Shown: positions 34,314 through 43,130, numbered from the stretch's first letter. The stretch: 64,000 bases of DNA from Massilia sp. PDC64 (GCF_900101265.1 NZ_FMZS01000014.1:62001-126000), one strand, 5' to 3'. Numbers and translations: made by a program. Notes: generated by a model not told the origin, from the letters alone.

Positions 34314-35218
34314 CAGAAAGGCAGGTAGTGTTTCACGTAGTGGTCGACGAGCAGCGCCGCGAACAGCAGCGACAGGTAGACGATGGACCAGGCGAAGGCC
34401 TTGCGCGCGACCTGGTCGCTGTAGTGCTTGTGGATCATCCAGCCGTAGCGCAAGAAGATCGCGTTCAGGACGATGGCGGCCGCCAGGTACACGACGCCGC
34501 TCATGCCGACGGCGAACGGGAACAGGGTGCATGCCGCCAGCGCGACGGAATACAGCCACACCTGCTGGCCCGTGTACTTCATGCCGTGCGTGACGGGCAG
34601 CATCGGCAGGCCGGAACGCACGTAGTCGTCGCGGCGGTACATGGCCAATGCCCAGAAATGCGGCGGGGTCCAGACGAAGATGATCAGCACGAGCAGCCAG
34701 GCTTCCATCGGCACCGAGTTCGCGACGGCGGCCCAGCCGAGGGCCGGCGGCATCGCGCCCGACAGGCCGCCGATGACGATGTTCTGCGGCGTGTTCGGCT
34801 TCAGCAGGATCGTGTAGATCAGCGCATAGCCGACGAAGGTGACGAACGTCAGCCACATCGTCAGCGGGTTGATCATCGTGTACAGGATGCCCATGCCGGC
34901 ACCGCCGATGATCGCGGAAAAGATCAGGACCTGCGTGGTCGACAGCTCGCCCATCGCGGTGGCGCGGCGCGCCGTGCGGGCCATGCGGGCGTCGACTTCC
35001 GCCTCGATCAGGCAGTTGACGGCGAATGCGGCACCGGCCAGCAGCCAGATGCCGATCGTGCCCCAGACGAGCACGTGCCAGCCGGGGAAACCATCGGTGG
35101 CGAGGAACATGCCGATCACGGCGCAGAAGACGGCCAGCTGCGTGACGCGCGGCTTGGTCAGCGCCCAGTACTGGGCGACGCGGCTGGGCGGTTTGTGGAT
35201 GGCGGTTTGCGTAATCAT
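34313..35218 (-). CDS. ctaB: Protoheme IX farnesyltransferase (heme O synthase)
   Basis: 301 residues with the UbiA-type fold. The first polyprenyl-diphosphate motif is NCLIEAEVDARMARTARR (NxxxD), the second is in the YRRDDYVRSGLPMLPV loop. Nine membrane helices are apparent, as in CyoE/COX10. It farnesylates heme B to heme O, the substrate of CtaA encoded next to it. The ends overlap ctaA (4 nt) and SCO (TGATG). It starts MITQTAIHKPPSRVAQYWAL. Confidence 0.96.
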   Translation of the reverse strand: MITQTAIHKPPSRVAQYWALTKPRVTQLAVFCAVIGMFLATDGFPGWHVLVWGTIGIWLLAGAAFAVNCLIEAEVDARMARTARRATAMGELSTTQVLIFSAIIGGAGMGILYTMINPLTMWLTFVTFVGYALIYTILLKPNTPQNIVIGGLSGAMPPALGWAAVANSVPMEAWLLVLIIFVWTPPHFWALAMYRRDDYVRSGLPMLPVTHGMKYTGQQVWLYSVALAACTLFPFAVGMSGVVYLAAAIVLNAIFLRYGWMIHKHYSDQVARKAFAWSIVYLSLLFAALLVDHYVKHYLPF

Positions 35219-36375
35219 GGGTGGCTCGCGGACGTCGCCGCCTCACGTCGTGGACTGCGCAGCGCCAGCTCGAGTTGATACTGTACCTTGTAGTTTAGCA
35301 TGGTCACCAGCAGGACGAGGCCAGCCGCCCCCGCGTTGTGGAGGACGGCGATCGGCAACGGGAAGTTCAAAAACACCGTCGCGATGCCGGTCGTTGCCTG
35401 GGCGACAAGCACCAGCACGAGGTTGCGCGCCGTCCCGTGCAGGCCCGGCAGACGCCACGCACGCCACGCCGTATAGCCCAGTACGAGGACGACGACGAGC
35501 GCGAAGTTGCGGTGCACCCAGTGGATCGCCGTCAGCGCGGAGAACGGCAGGTAGTGTCCGGCCGCCGTCTTGCCCAGTTCGCGCCACAAGGTGAAGCCAT
35601 GTTGCCAATCCATCTCTGGGACAATTTGTCCATTACAAAGGGGGAAATCGCTGCACGCCAGTGTCGCGTAATTGGTACTCACCCATCCGCCCAAGGCCAG
35701 TTGGACCAGCAGCACGGCGCCGGACAGCCACGCCAGCGGACGCAGCTTGCGCAATACGGATGCCGGCGCAGCCGGCGGCGGCGGAGCCAGCAGGTTGTCC
35801 TCGCGCCCGGCCAGCCAGACGGCCAGCGCCAGCAGGGTCAGGCCGAACAGCAGGTGCAGGGTGACGATGACCGGCTGCAGCTTCAGGGTGACGGTCCAGG
35901 CGCCGAACGCGCCCTGCACGCACACCCACAGGAACAGCAGGGTCGGCAGCGCGGGACCGTGCGCGGGCCGCGCGCCCCGTGCCCGTGCCTTGCGCCATTC
36001 CAGCCACGACGCCACCATCAGGCCGATGATCAGGAAGCCGATGCCCATCGCGAGGAAGCGGTGGATCATCTCGATCCACGCTTTTACTTTCGTCACGGGA
36101 CCGGTGGGCATCAGCGCCTCGGCCGCGGCGATGTGCTCGTGCGCGAGGAACGGGTTCGCCTCGCCGTAGCAGCCGGGCCAGTCCGGGCAGCCGAGGCCCG
36201 AGTCCGTCAGGCGCGTAAAACCGCCGAACACGATCAGGTCGAACGTGAAGAACGCGATCACCCACGCCAGCTTGCGGTATTTATGGGTACCCGTCGCCGT
36301 CCACACGAGCGCGAGCGGCACGCTGGCCGCCAGGATGCCGGTCAGGGCCAGCAGGATGAAGTTCGACACTTCCAT
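35215..36375 (-). CDS. ctaA: COX15/CtaA family heme A synthase
   Basis: 386 residues, eight membrane helices. Conserved histidines are in IEMIHRFLAMGIGFL, VTLHLLFGL, HWVHRNFALVVVLVLGY and VLHNAGAAGLVLL; the segment FGGFTRLTDSGLGCPDWPGC contains the Cys pair typical of the family. It oxidises the C8 methyl group of heme O to give heme A. Overlap with ctaB is 4 nt. The adjacent upstream gene on the minus strand is the CPDAC-type oxidase assembly protein. Confidence 0.95.
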   Translation of the reverse strand: MEVSNFILLALTGILAASVPLALVWTATGTHKYRKLAWVIAFFTFDLIVFGGFTRLTDSGLGCPDWPGCYGEANPFLAHEHIAAAEALMPTGPVTKVKAWIEMIHRFLAMGIGFLIIGLMVASWLEWRKARARGARPAHGPALPTLLFLWVCVQGAFGAWTVTLKLQPVIVTLHLLFGLTLLALAVWLAGREDNLLAPPPPAAPASVLRKLRPLAWLSGAVLLVQLALGGWVSTNYATLACSDFPLCNGQIVPEMDWQHGFTLWRELGKTAAGHYLPFSALTAIHWVHRNFALVVVLVLGYTAWRAWRLPGLHGTARNLVLVLVAQATTGIATVFLNFPLPIAVLHNAGAAGLVLLVTMLNYKVQYQLELALRSPRREAATSASHP

Positions 36376-36389
36376 TGCGCGCTACCCGA

Positions 36390-37019
36390 TCAGCCGACGG
36401 ACGATGCCCGCAACAGCTTGTTGATGTCCTTGTACACCTTGCGCACTTCCTGCAGCTGCGGATCCTTCGGGAAGCGCATCATCAGGTGGCCCAGCGGGTC
36501 GATCATGTAGAGGTGGTCGGCCGGCGTCGTGCCCGCGTCGGCCGGCAGCCAGGACGCGACCGTTGGAGCGTCCGCACGCAGCATGTGGGTGCCGTCGTAT
36601 TCGCGGATGATCAAGGTGTCCAGCGGTTCCTTGTCGGTGATGAGCCAGACGCGCTCGATGCGGTCGGCTTCCTTCCCTTGCATCAGGCGCAGCTGGCGCA
36701 TCGCGAACAACTGCTTCTGGCATGCGTCCGGGCATGCGCCCGAGCCGACCATCAGCAACACCCACTTGCCCTTGAACTGTTCCAGCGCCTGCGGGCGGCC
36801 GTCCAGCGTCGTCGTGGCCATCGCGGGCACCGGGTGGGCGCGCTGGTCGATCAGGGTGCCGTAGTTGTTGCGCTTTTCGGGCTTGATGACGTAATAGGTG
36901 AAATAAGACGCGATCATCGGCGATGCGCACACGAGCAGCACCAGCCACAGCATCCAGCGGCCGCGCTTGCGGGCGCGCTTGGGGTCGTTTGCCGGTTCAG
37001 CCAGCTTGTTTGGTTCCAC
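36390..37019 (-). CDS. SCO-like membrane protein of the oxidase cluster (CPDAC motif)
   Basis: 209 residues: one N-terminal membrane anchor (RGRWMLWLVLLVCASPMIAS), then a periplasmic thioredoxin-like domain with MVGSGACPDACQKQLFAMR. The CxxxC spacing matches SCO's copper site, but the rest diverges and the His ligand is not evident. Proteins of this kind are often named cytochrome c oxidase subunit I-like, which is probably a misannotation of an assembly factor. It overlaps SURF1 by 23 nt (SURF1 ends at 36997), so it is in the same operon. Confidence 0.8.
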   Translation of the reverse strand: MEPNKLAEPANDPKRARKRGRWMLWLVLLVCASPMIASYFTYYVIKPEKRNNYGTLIDQRAHPVPAMATTTLDGRPQALEQFKGKWVLLMVGSGACPDACQKQLFAMRQLRLMQGKEADRIERVWLITDKEPLDTLIIREYDGTHMLRADAPTVASWLPADAGTTPADHLYMIDPLGHLMMRFPKDPQLQEVRKVYKDINKLLRASSVG

Positions 37020-37719
37020 TTCGAAATCCTGTTATCACAAAAAAAAGAAAGGCCATCGCGGCCAGCGCATACCACTGGAATGCATAGCCCTTGTTGCGGT
37101 CGACGTCGACGGCGGGGGCCGGCCATTTGCGGGTGAGCCCGGACCCGTCGGCATTCGTCTGCTCGACGAGCACGGGCAGCATGCGCAGGCCGCTCGCCTG
37201 GGCGAAACCGGCCGGGTCGACGTTCTGGACGATGGCGCCGGGCCGGGGCGGCGGCGCCTTGCCGAGTTCCATCACGCGCGCCGGATGCAGCACTGCCAGG
37301 CCTTCGATGGTCGTGCGGCCGGGCGGCGTGGCCACCTGCGGCACGCGGTCGTGCACCGCAGGATCGCGGGGCACCCAGCCGCGCGCGACGAGGACGACGT
37401 CCGCGCCACCCGCTATTTTAAACGGCATCAGCACAATGAATCCGGTGCGGCCTTCGAACGGCCGGTTGTCGAGGAACAGCGGCCAGTTGGGGACGAATTC
37501 CCCGGTCACAATGACACGGCGATATTCGACGGCGGCGGGATCGAGAGGCTTCCCGTCCAGCACGAGCGGCGGCAACGCGGACCGCTGCGTGAGCCGAGTT
37601 TGCAGCGCCGTCTTCTCGGCCGCGCGGCGCACCTGCCAGTTACCGAGCAGGATGCCGACCGCGACCAGCACGAGCGTCGCGAGGAAAGGAATGGTTCTGA
37701 AACGGAAGCGCAGTCGCAT
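36997..37719 (-). CDS. SURF1 family cytochrome oxidase biogenesis protein
   Basis: 240 residues with the classic SURF1 topology: one membrane helix near the N-terminus (TIPFLATLVLVAVGILLGNW), a periplasmic domain with PLFLDNRPFEGRTGFIVLMP and ARGWVPRDPAVHDRVPQ, and a C-terminal helix (GYAFQWYALAAMAFLFFVIT). SURF1 helps insert heme A into subunit I. The ATG at 37719 is chosen for homology; an upstream ATG at 37743 is open. It is divergent from a small DUF2909 gene (41 bp). Confidence 0.93.
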   Translation of the reverse strand: MRLRFRFRTIPFLATLVLVAVGILLGNWQVRRAAEKTALQTRLTQRSALPPLVLDGKPLDPAAVEYRRVIVTGEFVPNWPLFLDNRPFEGRTGFIVLMPFKIAGGADVVLVARGWVPRDPAVHDRVPQVATPPGRTTIEGLAVLHPARVMELGKAPPPRPGAIVQNVDPAGFAQASGLRMLPVLVEQTNADGSGLTRKWPAPAVDVDRNKGYAFQWYALAAMAFLFFVITGFRSGTKQAG

Positions 37720-37760
37720 ACAATGATCGTACAACCCAAACAACTCTCTACCGGCCGCCC

Positions 37761-37961
37761 ATGAAAACCGTCGTCGCCATCGCCTTCGTGCTCATCATCG
37801 GCAGCCTCGCCTCCGCCCTCTTCTTCCTGATGCGCGACAAGGGCCGCAGCAACCGCACCGTGCAGGCGCTGGCGATGCGGGTCGGGCTGTCGATCACGCT
37901 GTTCCTGTTGGTGCTGTTCTCGTACAAGATGGGGTGGATTCAGCCGAAAGGACTGCACTAA
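37761..37961 (+). CDS. Twin-transmembrane DUF2909 protein
   Basis: 66 residues with two membrane helices: VVAIAFVLIIGSLASALFFL and LSITLFLLVLFSYKMGWI, separated by a basic loop RDKGRSNRTVQ. This gene is a regular member of betaproteobacterial cox clusters between ctaE and SURF1, on the opposite strand. The function is unknown; an assembly or stability role is inferred from location. It is followed by a long perfect hairpin (37968-37995). Confidence 0.88.
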   Translation: MKTVVAIAFVLIIGSLASALFFLMRDKGRSNRTVQALAMRVGLSITLFLLVLFSYKMGWIQPKGLH

Positions 37962-37967
37962 AAGAAA

Positions 37968-37995
37968 CGTCGTTCCCGCGCGGGCGGGAACGACG
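37968..37995. repeat. Palindromic dispersed repeat / possible bidirectional terminator
   Basis: 12-bp perfect arms CGTCGTTCCCGC and GCGGGAACGACG with a 4-nt loop, between the convergent ends of the DUF2909 gene and ctaE. The sequence is a short form of the repeat found twice in comF (44310-44393). No T-tract on either strand, so it is weaker as an intrinsic terminator. Confidence 0.7.
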
Positions 37996-38022
37996 GTCTC
38001 TTGTGGTTCCTGATAGCTCGCC

Positions 38023-38880
38023 TTACAGCCAGTACACGACGACGTACAGACCCAGCCACACGACGTCGACGAAGTGCCAGTACCACGCCGCACCTTCGAA
38101 CGCGAAGTGATGTTCCGGCGTGAAGTGGCCGCGCAGCACGCGATACAGCACGACGGACAGCATGATCGCGCCCATCGTCACGTGGAAGCCGTGGAAGCCC
38201 GTGAGCATGAAGAACGTCGAGCCGTAGATGCCCGAGGTCAGCTTCAGGTTCAGTTCGCTGTACGCGTGGTGGTATTCGTACGCCTGGAAGCCCATGAAGA
38301 TCGCGCCCAGCAGGATCGTCGCGAACAGGAACAGCGCCGTGCGGGCGCGGTGGCCGGCGCGCAGCGCGTGGTGGGCGATGGTCAGGGTCACGCCCGAGGT
38401 CAGCAGCAGTGCCGTGTTGATGGTCGGGATCGGGAACGGGCCCATGGTGCTGAACTGCTCCACGGTGCCGGCCGGGCCGATATTGCCCCAGTGGCCCGAA
38501 TAGTCCGGCCAGATGACCTTGTGGTCGAGGTCGGACAGCCACGGCATCGTGATCGCCCGTGCGTAGAACAGCGCGCCGAAGAAGGCGCCGAAGAACATCA
38601 CTTCGGAAAAGATGAACCAGCTCATCGACCAGCGGTAGGACAGGTCGATGCGGTCGCTGTACTTGCCGGATTCCGACTCGCCGATGGCGTCGCCGAACCA
38701 GTTGTACAGCACGATCAGCATCGCGACGATGCCGGCCGTGCACACGCCGGGTCCCCAGGCGGTGCCGTTGACCCAGCCGGAAGCGCCGGCCATCGTGACC
38801 AGCATCGAGATGCCGGCAGCCATCGGCCAGCGCGATGGGCCGGGGATGAAATAGTACGGCGCGGAATGGGGCGAACTCAT
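38023..38880 (-). CDS. ctaE: Cytochrome c oxidase subunit 3
   Basis: 285 residues with seven membrane helices. Typical stretches are YYFIPGPSRWPMAAG, FFGAFFGALFYARAI, and FHVTMGAIMLSVVLYRVLRG near residue 215. The end EHHFAFEGAAWYWHFVDVVW is the signature of subunit III. The start ATG at 38880 is preceded by GAGGAGATATAC; a longer reading to 38898 is not supported. Part of the cox operon; 69 bp separate it from the DUF2970 gene. Confidence 0.96.
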   Translation of the reverse strand: MSSPHSAPYYFIPGPSRWPMAAGISMLVTMAGASGWVNGTAWGPGVCTAGIVAMLIVLYNWFGDAIGESESGKYSDRIDLSYRWSMSWFIFSEVMFFGAFFGALFYARAITMPWLSDLDHKVIWPDYSGHWGNIGPAGTVEQFSTMGPFPIPTINTALLLTSGVTLTIAHHALRAGHRARTALFLFATILLGAIFMGFQAYEYHHAYSELNLKLTSGIYGSTFFMLTGFHGFHVTMGAIMLSVVLYRVLRGHFTPEHHFAFEGAAWYWHFVDVVWLGLYVVVYWL

Positions 38881-38948
38881 GTATATCTCCTCAATCAAGC
38901 ATTGTTTCGAATTCCGGGGTCTTCCCTGCCTTCGTATTGCTGTGTGTT

Positions 38949-39167
38949 TTAACTTTTTGCGACGACCATGCGCACGATGAACACCAGGATGCCGATGAAC
39001 AGCGCCACCCCGATCAGCCCGCCCACGATCACGTGGATCGGGTTCAGGTTGGCCGCGTCGTGCTCGTAGTCGCGGCGCTTGCGTACGCCGAAGAACGACC
39101 AGAACACGGCCTTCATCGTGGCGCCGAACGACGCGGTTTTCATCGGCGGCTTCTCGTCGCTGGTCAT
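38949..39167 (-). CDS. DUF2970 small membrane protein
   Basis: 72 residues: a soluble N-terminus with KAVFWSFFGVRKRRDYEHD and one C-terminal helix VIVGGLIGVALFIGILVFIV. The family is found almost only in betaproteobacterial cox clusters between ctaG and ctaE. It starts 1 nt after the ctaG stop, so translation is probably coupled. Function unknown. Confidence 0.9.
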   Translation of the reverse strand: MTSDEKPPMKTASFGATMKAVFWSFFGVRKRRDYEHDAANLNPIHVIVGGLIGVALFIGILVFIVRMVVAKS

Positions 39168-39168
39168 G

Positions 39169-39744
39169 TCATTTCTGCGCTACGGCGCCACCGATTTCAA
39201 AGAACGTGTACGACAGCGTGATGTTCTTCACTTCGCGCGGCAGCTCCGGGTCGATGAAGAACACGACCGGCATCTGGCGCGCCTCGTGCGGTTTCAAAAT
39301 CTGCTCCTTGAAGCAGAAGCACTCGACCTTTTTAAAATGCGGCGTCGCGGACTGCGGCGCGTAGCTCGGGATGGCCTGCGCCTTCACCGTGCGGTCCTGC
39401 GTGTTCACGACTTCGTAGACGACGGTCGCCATCTCGCCCGGGTGCACGGCAATGCTGCGCTGCGTCGGGCGGAAGCGCCACGGGCCTTGGGCGTTGCCGT
39501 CCAGTTCCACGGTGATCGTGCGCGTCTTGTCGACCTGGCTGTTCACCGGGGCCGCGACCGTGCCGTCCTTTTGCGTGAGCACGTTGATGCCGAGCGCCTC
39601 GCACACCTGGCGGTAGATCGGCACCAGCGCGTAACCGAAGCCGAACATGATGCCGGCGACGACGACCAGCTTGATCAGCGTCGTGCGATTCAGACGCAGG
39701 CGGCCACTGTCCTCGTGGCGGCCTGCATTCGTTTCCGCTTGCAT
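39169..39744 (-). CDS. ctaG: Cytochrome c oxidase assembly protein CtaG/Cox11
   Basis: 191 residues. A single membrane helix (LIKLVVVAGIMFGFGYALVP) is followed by the periplasmic copper-binding domain with the conserved VECFCFKEQILKPHEARQMP (the CFCF copper motif) and VFFIDPELPREVKNITLSY. Cox11 inserts copper into the CuB site of subunit I. It lies 7 bp after the 39-residue protein gene and 1 nt before DUF2970. Confidence 0.96.
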   Translation of the reverse strand: MQAETNAGRHEDSGRLRLNRTTLIKLVVVAGIMFGFGYALVPIYRQVCEALGINVLTQKDGTVAAPVNSQVDKTRTITVELDGNAQGPWRFRPTQRSIAVHPGEMATVVYEVVNTQDRTVKAQAIPSYAPQSATPHFKKVECFCFKEQILKPHEARQMPVVFFIDPELPREVKNITLSYTFFEIGGAVAQK

Positions 39745-39751
39745 GACAACC

Positions 39752-39871
39752 TCAGTTCAGCCACAGGCGCTTGACGAACAGCAGGACGAAGAAGAACAGC
39801 GCGAGCCCGGCCAGCCACAGGGCCGTGCGCCGGTTGTTCTTCCTGATCTGCTGCGAACGGTCGACGTTCAT
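39752..39871 (-). CDS. Cytochrome oxidase small assembly protein, 39 residues
   Basis: A small gene. The reading frame from ATG 39871 gives MNVDRSQQIRKNNRRTALWL, then a hydrophobic helix with LAGLALFFFVLLFVKRLWLN. A basic N-terminus plus one helix is the layout of the short protein encoded between ctaD and ctaG in Burkholderiales. It starts 7 bp after ctaD ends and finishes 7 bp before ctaG, in the same direction. It probably assists oxidase assembly; this is inferred from position. Confidence 0.82.
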   Translation of the reverse strand: MNVDRSQQIRKNNRRTALWLAGLALFFFVLLFVKRLWLN

Positions 39872-39878
39872 CGCGTTC

Positions 39879-41474
39879 TCACTTCACCAGCGGCGGCGTT
39901 TCGAAGGTGTGGAACGGCGCCGGGCTCGGCACGGTCCACTCCAGGCCCTCGGCGCCTTCCCACGGCTTCGCTTCGGCCGGCTTGCCGCCACGGATGGTCG
40001 GCAGCACGACGAAGAACAGGAAGTACACCTGCGACAGGCCGAAGCCGAACGCGCCGATCGACACGATCTGGTTGAAGTCCGTGAACTGCACGGCGTAGTC
40101 GGCATAACGACGCGGCATGCCGGCCAGGCCCAGGAAGTGCATCGGGAAGAACGTGATGTTGAAGGTGATCAGCGACAGCCAGAAGTGCGTCTTGCCGCGG
40201 CCTTCCGGATACATGTGGCCGGTCCACTTCGGTGCCCAGTAGTAGAAGCCGGCGAACAGGGCGAACAGCGAGCCGGCGACCAGCACGTAGTGGAAGTGGG
40301 CGACGACGTAATAGGTGTCCTGCACCTGGATGTCGATCGGGGTCACGGCCAGGATCAGGCCCGTGAAGCCGCCCATCGTGAACACGAAAATGAAGCCGAC
40401 GGCGAACAGCATCGGAGTCTCGAACGTCATCGAGCCCTTCCACATCGTGGCGACCCAGTTAAAGACTTTCACGCCGGTCGGCACGGCGATCAGCATCGTC
40501 GCGTACATGAAGAACAGCTGGCTCGTCACCGGCATGCCGGTGGTGAACATGTGGTGCGCCCACACGATGAACGACAGGATCGCGATGGAGGCCGTGGCGT
40601 ACACCATCGATGCGTAGCCGAACAGCGGCTTGCGGGCGAAGGCCGGGATGATCTGCGAGACGATGCCGAACGCCGGCAGGATCATGATGTAGACCTCCGG
40701 GTGGCCGAAGAACCAGAAGATGTGCTGGTACATGACCGGGTCGCCCCCGCCGGCCGCGTTGAAGAACGACGTGCCGAAGTGACGGTCGGTCAGGGTCATC
40801 GTGATGGCGCCTGCCAGCACGGGCATCACGGCGATCAGCAGGTAGGCGGTGATCAGCCAGGTCCAGCAGAACATCGGCATCTTCATCAGGGTCAGGCCCG
40901 GTGCGCGCATGTTCAGGATCGTGACGATGATGTTGATCGAGCCCATGATCGACGACGCGCCCATGATGTGCAGGGCGAAGATCGCCATGTCCATGCCCGG
41001 GCCCATCTGCGTCGACAGCGGCGCGTACAGCGTCCAGCCGGCGGCGGTGGCGCCGCCCGGGACGAAGAACGACGCGGCCAGCAGGATCGCGGCCGGCGGC
41101 AGCAGCCAGAACGAGAAGTTGTTCATGCGGGCGAACGCCATGTCGGACGCGCCGATCTGCAGCGGGATCATCCAGTTGGCGAAGCCGACGAACGCCGGCA
41201 TGATCGCGCCGAACACCATCACGATGCCGTGCATGGTGGTCAGCTGGTTGAAGAATTCGGGACGGAAGAACTGCAGGCCGGGCTGGAACAGCTCGGTGCG
41301 GATCATCAGCGCCAGCACGCCGCCCGAAAGCAGCATGATGAACGCGAACCACATGTACAGCGTGCCGATGTCCTTGTGGTTGGTGGCGAAAAGCCAGCGG
41401 CGCGCGCCGACCGGATGGTCGTGCGCGTGGTCGTGGCCATGATCGTGAGTGTGATCGATAGTGCTGGAAGTCAT
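39879..41474 (-). CDS. ctaD: Cytochrome c oxidase subunit I
   Basis: 531 residues, 12 membrane helices. Heme a and heme a3/CuB ligands are in TMHGIVMVFGAIMPAFVGF (His), FWFFGHPEVYIMILPAFG (CuB His and the His-Tyr link), SFIVWAHHMFTTGMPV (CuB pair) and YYVVAHFHYVLVAGSLFALF (heme ligands). A His-rich N-terminus (HTHDHGHDHAHDH) could bind metal. It is the catalytic oxygen-reducing, proton-pumping subunit. It is 96 bp downstream of ctaC. Confidence 0.97.
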   Translation of the reverse strand: MTSSTIDHTHDHGHDHAHDHPVGARRWLFATNHKDIGTLYMWFAFIMLLSGGVLALMIRTELFQPGLQFFRPEFFNQLTTMHGIVMVFGAIMPAFVGFANWMIPLQIGASDMAFARMNNFSFWLLPPAAILLAASFFVPGGATAAGWTLYAPLSTQMGPGMDMAIFALHIMGASSIMGSINIIVTILNMRAPGLTLMKMPMFCWTWLITAYLLIAVMPVLAGAITMTLTDRHFGTSFFNAAGGGDPVMYQHIFWFFGHPEVYIMILPAFGIVSQIIPAFARKPLFGYASMVYATASIAILSFIVWAHHMFTTGMPVTSQLFFMYATMLIAVPTGVKVFNWVATMWKGSMTFETPMLFAVGFIFVFTMGGFTGLILAVTPIDIQVQDTYYVVAHFHYVLVAGSLFALFAGFYYWAPKWTGHMYPEGRGKTHFWLSLITFNITFFPMHFLGLAGMPRRYADYAVQFTDFNQIVSIGAFGFGLSQVYFLFFVVLPTIRGGKPAEAKPWEGAEGLEWTVPSPAPFHTFETPPLVK

Positions 41475-41570
41475 GTCAGTATCCTAGTCGTGCGGGACAG
41501 CAAGGCCGTGGTGCGGTGACGCGGTACGGCCCGGTCCCTGTAATCCAAACGCTTGTTGCTTGTCTTTGCC

Positions 41571-42764
41571 TTATTTGCCGCGGGCAGCCAGGACTTCGGA
41601 AGGCTGGACGATGTTCTCGTCGGCCTTGTTGGTCCAGTTGTTGCGGGTATAAGTGATGACGGAAGCGATCTCGGAATCCGACAGCTGCTTCCACGCCGGC
41701 ATCGCCGACGGATACTTACCGCTGTGCTTGCCATTCAGCAGCACGGCGATCTGTTCGGCCTTGGGACCGAGTACGACCGGCGAACCGACCAGCGAGGCAA
41801 ACGCGCTCGGCACGCCCTGGCCGTTGGCCTGGTGGCAGGCCACGCAGTTGGACGCGTAGACTTTTTCGCCCTTCGTCTTGAGCTCGTCGATGGTCCAGAC
41901 CTTGTTCGGGTCGTCGGCCAGCGCGGCCATGCGTTTCTTCTCGCCGTTGACCCATGCGGTGTAGTCTTCGGCGGAGACGACTTTCACGACGATCGGCATG
42001 AACGCGTGTTCCTTGCCGCACAGCTCGACGCAGTTGCCGCGGTACGTGCCCACCTGCTCGGCCTTGAACCACGTGTCGCGCACGAAGCCGGGGATGGCGT
42101 CCTGCTTGACGGCGAAGGCCGGGATGGTCCACGAGTGGATCACGTCGTTGGCGGTCAGCACGAGGCGGACCTTCTTGCCGACCGGGACGACGACGGGATT
42201 GTCGACCTCGAGCAGGTAGTTCTCCGTGCGCTTCTCGGTCGGTGCGATGCCGGGCTCGCCCACCTGCGTGCGCGGCGTGGCCAGGTTTTGCAGGAACGAG
42301 ATGCCTTCGCCCTCGCCCTTCAGGTAGTCGTAACCCCATTTCCACTGCATGCCGGTGACCTTGATGGTCAGGTCCGGGTTGGAGGTGTCCTTCATCTGCA
42401 CGACGGCGTGCGTGGCCGGCAGGGCCATGCCGATGACGATCAGGAACGGTACGACGGTCCAGGCGATCTCGACCGTGGTGGATTCGTGGAAGGTGGCCGG
42501 TTTGTGGCCGAGGGACTTGCGGTGCTTGAACACCGAATAAAACATGACGCCGAACACGCCGATGAAAATGACCAGGCAGACCACCATCATCCAGTTATGC
42601 AGGCTATAGATATAGGCTGCAATGCCCGTCACGGGCGGCTGCATGTTGAGCTGATGTTCCACTGGACGACCGGTAATGACGGGCTCGGTAGCCGCCATCG
42701 CCGGGATGCTGGCCGCAACTGCGAGACCGAGCATCAACGCTTTGAATCGTTTTGCATATGTCAT
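41571..42764 (-). CDS. ctaC: Cytochrome c oxidase subunit II with fused cytochrome c domain (caa3 type)
   Basis: 397 residues. A signal peptide (AVAASIPAMAA) precedes two membrane helices (YSLHNWMMVVCLVIFIGVFG and TVVPFLIVIGMALPATHAVV). The CuA domain has VIHSWTIPAFAVKQ and YRGNCVELCGKEHAFMPIVV with the His, Cys, Cys, His and Met ligands. A C-terminal c-type heme site reads ASNCVACHQANGQG, so the oxidase is caa3-like. The start ATG 42764 has GGGGACAAC upstream; the in-frame codons further upstream belong to the leader. It is first in the cox operon. Confidence 0.96.
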   Translation of the reverse strand: MTYAKRFKALMLGLAVAASIPAMAATEPVITGRPVEHQLNMQPPVTGIAAYIYSLHNWMMVVCLVIFIGVFGVMFYSVFKHRKSLGHKPATFHESTTVEIAWTVVPFLIVIGMALPATHAVVQMKDTSNPDLTIKVTGMQWKWGYDYLKGEGEGISFLQNLATPRTQVGEPGIAPTEKRTENYLLEVDNPVVVPVGKKVRLVLTANDVIHSWTIPAFAVKQDAIPGFVRDTWFKAEQVGTYRGNCVELCGKEHAFMPIVVKVVSAEDYTAWVNGEKKRMAALADDPNKVWTIDELKTKGEKVYASNCVACHQANGQGVPSAFASLVGSPVVLGPKAEQIAVLLNGKHSGKYPSAMPAWKQLSDSEIASVITYTRNNWTNKADENIVQPSEVLAARGK

Positions 42765-42840
42765 GTTGTCCCCAACCACCTTTAGAAGAGAAATTTCTAG
42801 AACGGAAGCGACCCTCCTATGGATGGCCATGGAGGAAGCC

Positions 42841-42858
42841 ACGGAAGACAACTTCCGT
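42841..42858 (-). other. Leader stem-loop 2 of the cox operon
   Basis: ACGGAAG-acaa-CTTCCGT, perfect 7-bp arms with a 4-nt loop, about 80 nt upstream of the ctaC start. A further GAACGGAAGCG lies at 42800 and could compete for pairing with the same arm. Confidence 0.55.
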
Positions 42859-42986
42859 TCTGAAATCCTTTTTAAACTAAACGCAACCACTTCCCGTCGC
42901 GCCGGCGGACGCTTCGGGACTCGACACCGTCCAGCCGGGAACCGTCTGGAACCCTCGATGAACGATGCCTTCAAACCTTGCTTGCG

Positions 42987-43017
42987 GGGGATACCCGATA
43001 CGCTGCCTTGTATCCCC
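42987..43017 (-). other. Leader stem-loop 1 of the cox operon
   Basis: GGGGATAC and GTATCCCC, perfect 8-bp arms with a 15-nt loop, about 85 nt after the promoter. It may be a structural element of the leader. No T-tract follows it, so it is not a standard terminator. Confidence 0.55.
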
Positions 43018-43100
43018 GGGTGATGCTCCAACCTTCGACCCTACGCCTTTATGCTTAATTTTTTAGCGCTTTTTTGATCCAGTCGAAAAAAGTGTGTTTG

Positions 43101-43130
43101 ATTATACTGAAAGCGGTAATTTTTATTCAA
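43101..43130 (-). promoter_or_regulatory. Promoter of the cox operon
   Basis: Minus-strand -35 TTGAAT (43130-43125) and a perfect -10 TATAAT (43106-43101), 18 bp apart. It points toward ctaC, whose start is about 330 nt downstream. It is the best sigma-70-like promoter in the gap between bioC and ctaC. Confidence 0.75.

Noticed and set aside
42765..43031. Extension of ctaC by 89 codons upstream of 42764
   Set aside because: A signal peptide begins at 42764 after a good ribosome site; the upstream frame has no homology and overlaps the structured leader.
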